Shown one piece after another: positions 61,940 through 64,000 of a stretch of DNA of 64,000 bases. Both the position numbers and the translations under genes were made by a program. Within the stretch, counting starts at the first letter, position 1. Each line of letters begins with the position of its first letter. Origin of the DNA: Oligoflexales bacterium (GTDB taxonomy: Bacteria; Bdellovibrionota_B; Oligoflexia; Oligoflexales; RGVZ01); contig CANLUT010000001.1 of assembly GCA_947494335.1 (NCBI GenBank), positions 473,649-537,648 on the forward strand, written 5' to 3'. A model generated the notes under the pieces. It saw nothing but the letters and a program-made list of their open reading frames with translations. It made no database searches and had not been told where the DNA came from.

Positions 61940-62680
61940 ATGATCGCGATCATTATTGGTGTGGGTTTGTGCTTGATGGTACTTGAGCGTCTGATGCCAG
62001 ATCAGATACTACAGAAAGTTGACGGATGGTGGCTGCGTGTCATTATCGTCAACGTCCTACAGCTTGGTGTGGTGCTCCTGGCTGACTTGGCTTGGAATCA
62101 ATGGTTTCAAGTGAGTCTATTTTCGCTACCGAACTATTTCTCGATGCCCATGGCTGCATTTATCTGTTATTTGCTCCTGACGTTTGTTTTTTATTGGTGG
62201 CATCGACTGCGTCATGACATCAACATCTTGTGGCTTAGCTGCCACCAACTGCATCATAGCGCTAGCCGGATTGAGACCATAACTTCCTTTTATAAGCATC
62301 CGCTTGAGCTTATTATCAATGGCATCATCATTGCCGCCGTCAACTTCGGCATTTGTGGACTCACCATAGAAGGTGCTGCTTGGGTGACTCTGTATACAGC
62401 GCTTGCAGAGTTTTTCTACCATATGAATATCAAGACACCTCGATGGGTTGGTTACATCATTCAACGCCCTGAGATGCATCGCATCCACCACAAGCGTGGG
62501 TTTCATTATAATAACTTCGCTGATCTTCCCGTATGGGACATGATGTTCGGTACTTTTGAAAATCCTCCCACCGTCGAAACGCCGTGTGGATTTAAGCCAG
62601 AGCGCGAAGTTCAGTTTAAGGAAATTCTCACCTTCAAGAACGTGAACAACGCATATCCGCTATTTGCCAGGAAGAAATAG
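61940..62680 (+). CDS. Sterol-desaturase/fatty-acid-hydroxylase-family membrane enzyme
   Basis: 246 aa with about four helices and the three His boxes of the di-iron family: HRLRHD, HQLHHS, and MHRIHHKRG. Such enzymes hydroxylate or desaturate lipids. It starts 17 nt after the zinc-ribbon gene and leads into a short anchored protein and an HTTM protein, forming a likely operon. Confidence 0.85.
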   Translation: MIAIIIGVGLCLMVLERLMPDQILQKVDGWWLRVIIVNVLQLGVVLLADLAWNQWFQVSLFSLPNYFSMPMAAFICYLLLTFVFYWWHRLRHDINILWLSCHQLHHSASRIETITSFYKHPLELIINGIIIAAVNFGICGLTIEGAAWVTLYTALAEFFYHMNIKTPRWVGYIIQRPEMHRIHHKRGFHYNNFADLPVWDMMFGTFENPPTVETPCGFKPEREVQFKEILTFKNVNNAYPLFARKK

Positions 62681-62689
62681 AGGTGAGCC

Positions 62690-63181
62690 ATGTCAGTTTT
62701 GTCCCAAGTAAATTGGCCGGTGCGAGTCGTTCTTCTCATCGGATCGTTGCAGTTGATTGGGTTTGTCACCCAACTAGATCTAGTCCGCAATATCGGTCGT
62801 CTGACGACGGCTTCACCGCTACCCTTGGTGTTCTCGGACTTTCGCGGCCTAGAAACGTTTTCCCTTGAGTTTAATATTCGCGCCGAGGCTCAAGATGGGT
62901 CAACATCTGAAAAGCTTATTACGCCGGAGCTCTATGGTCAGTTCAAGGGGCCATATAATCGTCGTAATGTTTACGGCGCTGTGCTGGCATATGGTCCAAA
63001 ATTGACTGAGCCTAGTGAAAAGCCGCTGGTCGATTCGGTGCTAAAATATGGATTCTGCCAAGGTGGCCCCTTGATTGAGATGTTTGCGCTCACAAGCCCA
63101 GCGCGAAAAATTACGATCAATACGCGATCAAAGGCTCGAGGTGATGGTTCAACCTATGTGACGGAGGTTGCATGTCCATGA
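62690..63181 (+). CDS. Membrane-anchored protein of unknown function
   Basis: 163 aa with one N-terminal hydrophobic segment (about 11-30) and a soluble domain outside (FSLEFNIRAEAQDGS, ELYGQFKGPYNRRNVYG, two Cys). No family is recognised. Its stop overlaps the HTTM start (ATGA), so it is probably a functional partner of that membrane enzyme. Confidence 0.65.
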   Translation: MSVLSQVNWPVRVVLLIGSLQLIGFVTQLDLVRNIGRLTTASPLPLVFSDFRGLETFSLEFNIRAEAQDGSTSEKLITPELYGQFKGPYNRRNVYGAVLAYGPKLTEPSEKPLVDSVLKYGFCQGGPLIEMFALTSPARKITINTRSKARGDGSTYVTEVACP

Positions 63182-64000
63182 CATCGTCTGTGAAGCTTTA
63201 TCGCTATTCGAGCTGGCATTTTGCATTTTTCAGAATTCTCTTTGGTTTATATCTGGCGATTCATTTTTGGGACTTGGTTGCGTATGCTCCCGAGATTTGG
63301 AGTGGTACTGGTAATTTGGGTGATCCGTCGATTCTGCCCAGCTACGGCATGTTTCCAAATATTCTTTTCTGGTTTACGTCCGCGGCATTTGCACGCGGTT
63401 TCTTGTGGTTTTTATTCTTGATGGCAGTGCTCTTTACGGTCGGTGCTTGGCGCAGGATTGTGGCGTTGATTCTTTGGTATGGTTGGGCCTGCCTAGCTGG
63501 TCGTAATCCGTTTATCGCCAACCCCGGTCTACCGTTTATTGGTTTGCTGCTGCTCGTCTGTGCCATCGCGCCTAATGGTGAACCCTTTGCTGTCACAAAG
63601 GGTAAAGACGGCGAGACATGGCGGATGCCAGAAGGCCTTTACGAGGGTGTTTGGATCATCATGGCCCTAGGTTACACCATCAGTGGGCTTCATAAGTGTC
63701 TTAGTCCCTCCTGGGCAGACGGCACGGCAATTGTTCATCTTCTGAATAATCCTCTCAGTCGTGACAATAGCCTCAGGCATATGCTGCTATCCATGCCAGA
63801 GATTCTCCTGAAGTTAAATACATGGGGCGTCCTCGCACTCGAGGTTTTATTTGCGCCGCTTTGTTATTTTGTGTTTACGCGCAAATGGACGTGGCTTGCC
63901 ATGATTGGTATGCACTGCGGTATCGTCAGTCTGGTGAACTTCGCGGATCTGACTATTGGTGTTTTGATGGTCCATTTATTCACGTTTGATGACCGCTGGT
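63178..64000 (+). CDS. HTTM/VKGC-like membrane protein (3'-truncated)
   Basis: At least 274 codons from ATG 63178 (a second in-frame ATG lies at 63172), open to the window end. Several helices, with motifs such as FRILFGLYLAIHFWD near the start, ANPGLPFIG, ALGYTISGLHKC and MIGMHCGIVSLVNFAD, match the HTTM domain of vitamin-K-dependent carboxylase-like proteins. The GGAGG before it favours 63178. Catalytic residues cannot all be checked because the end is missing. Confidence 0.75.
   Translation, partial: MTSSVKLYRYSSWHFAFFRILFGLYLAIHFWDLVAYAPEIWSGTGNLGDPSILPSYGMFPNILFWFTSAAFARGFLWFLFLMAVLFTVGAWRRIVALILWYGWACLAGRNPFIANPGLPFIGLLLLVCAIAPNGEPFAVTKGKDGETWRMPEGLYEGVWIIMALGYTISGLHKCLSPSWADGTAIVHLLNNPLSRDNSLRHMLLSMPEILLKLNTWGVLALEVLFAPLCYFVFTRKWTWLAMIGMHCGIVSLVNFADLTIGVLMVHLFTFDDRW

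Overview
The window looks like chromosome from a free-living, didermic, heterotrophic proteobacterium-like organism. The best fit is the Bdellovibrionota/Oligoflexia. The evidence is a TIGR02147/DUF4423-type regulator co-encoded with secreted proteins, many exported lipoproteins of unknown function with a Cys-Gly-Lys-Lys-like mature end, 7TMR-DISM-like sensors coupled to PP2C and cyclase outputs, and FixJ/HD-GYP/MshEN signalling. Lgt, BamB, an LpxL-like acyltransferase and an MlaF-like ATPase imply an outer membrane. Taxonomy is inferred from gene content only. No rRNA, tRNA, CRISPR array, transposase or phage gene was found.

Layout. 1-8.8 kb: a truncated GT51 transglycosylase, an MBL hydrolase, a secreted gluzincin, TatD, a small barrel-like protein and Hsp33. 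9-16.7 kb: a PD40-like membrane protein, ManC, the BamB/YfgM-like pair, an MshEN-acidic-linker protein with a small membrane partner, and an orphan ParA. 16.7-17.15 kb: a gene-free stretch with strong RNA-like inverted repeats. 17.15-20 kb: a mrp-folE-carH-like operon read leftwards. 20.2-25.5 kb: DEAD-box helicase, glutaredoxin, a TPR/gluzincin protein and a lipoprotein. 25.5-32.2 kb: a SpoIIE-type phosphatase, a clan-CD-like lipoprotein with pentapeptide repeats, and a C25 (gingipain-like) protease. 32.2-34.75 kb: an A+T-rich islet with two lipoprotein genes, framed by two copies of one terminator and by REP-like repeats. 34.8-40.3 kb: a cNMP-binding protein, a patatin-like lipoprotein and the three-gene TIGR02147 operon. 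40.35-43.1 kb: type III PKS, ICMT-like methyltransferase and FAD oxidoreductase, preceded by a hairpin that buries the ribosome binding site. 43-50.5 kb: CorA, Lgt, class III cyclase, PPTase, GGT and a decayed gene. 50.6-58.2 kb: PyrF, START protein, HD-GYP, DEDD exonuclease, lipoprotein, FixJ-like regulator and proline dehydrogenase. 58.2-64 kb: MlaF-like ATPase, LpxL-like acyltransferase, HAD hydrolase, zinc-ribbon protein, sterol-desaturase-like hydroxylase, an anchored protein and a truncated HTTM protein.

Themes. Secreted or surface hydrolases are dense: an M4-like and an MA-like gluzincin, an M48-like peptidase, C25- and C11-like proteases, an HExxH-barrel protein, a patatin-like protein and GGT. 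This suits a predator or scavenger. Second-messenger genes recur (class III cyclase, cNMP-binding protein, HD-GYP, MshEN). Convergent genes usually abut or overlap with no room for a terminator. The strongest candidates for something undescribed are the PKS leader hairpin, the structured region at 16.86-17.09 kb, the repeat-framed islet, the TIGR02147 operon and the pentapeptide-repeat clan-CD-like lipoprotein.
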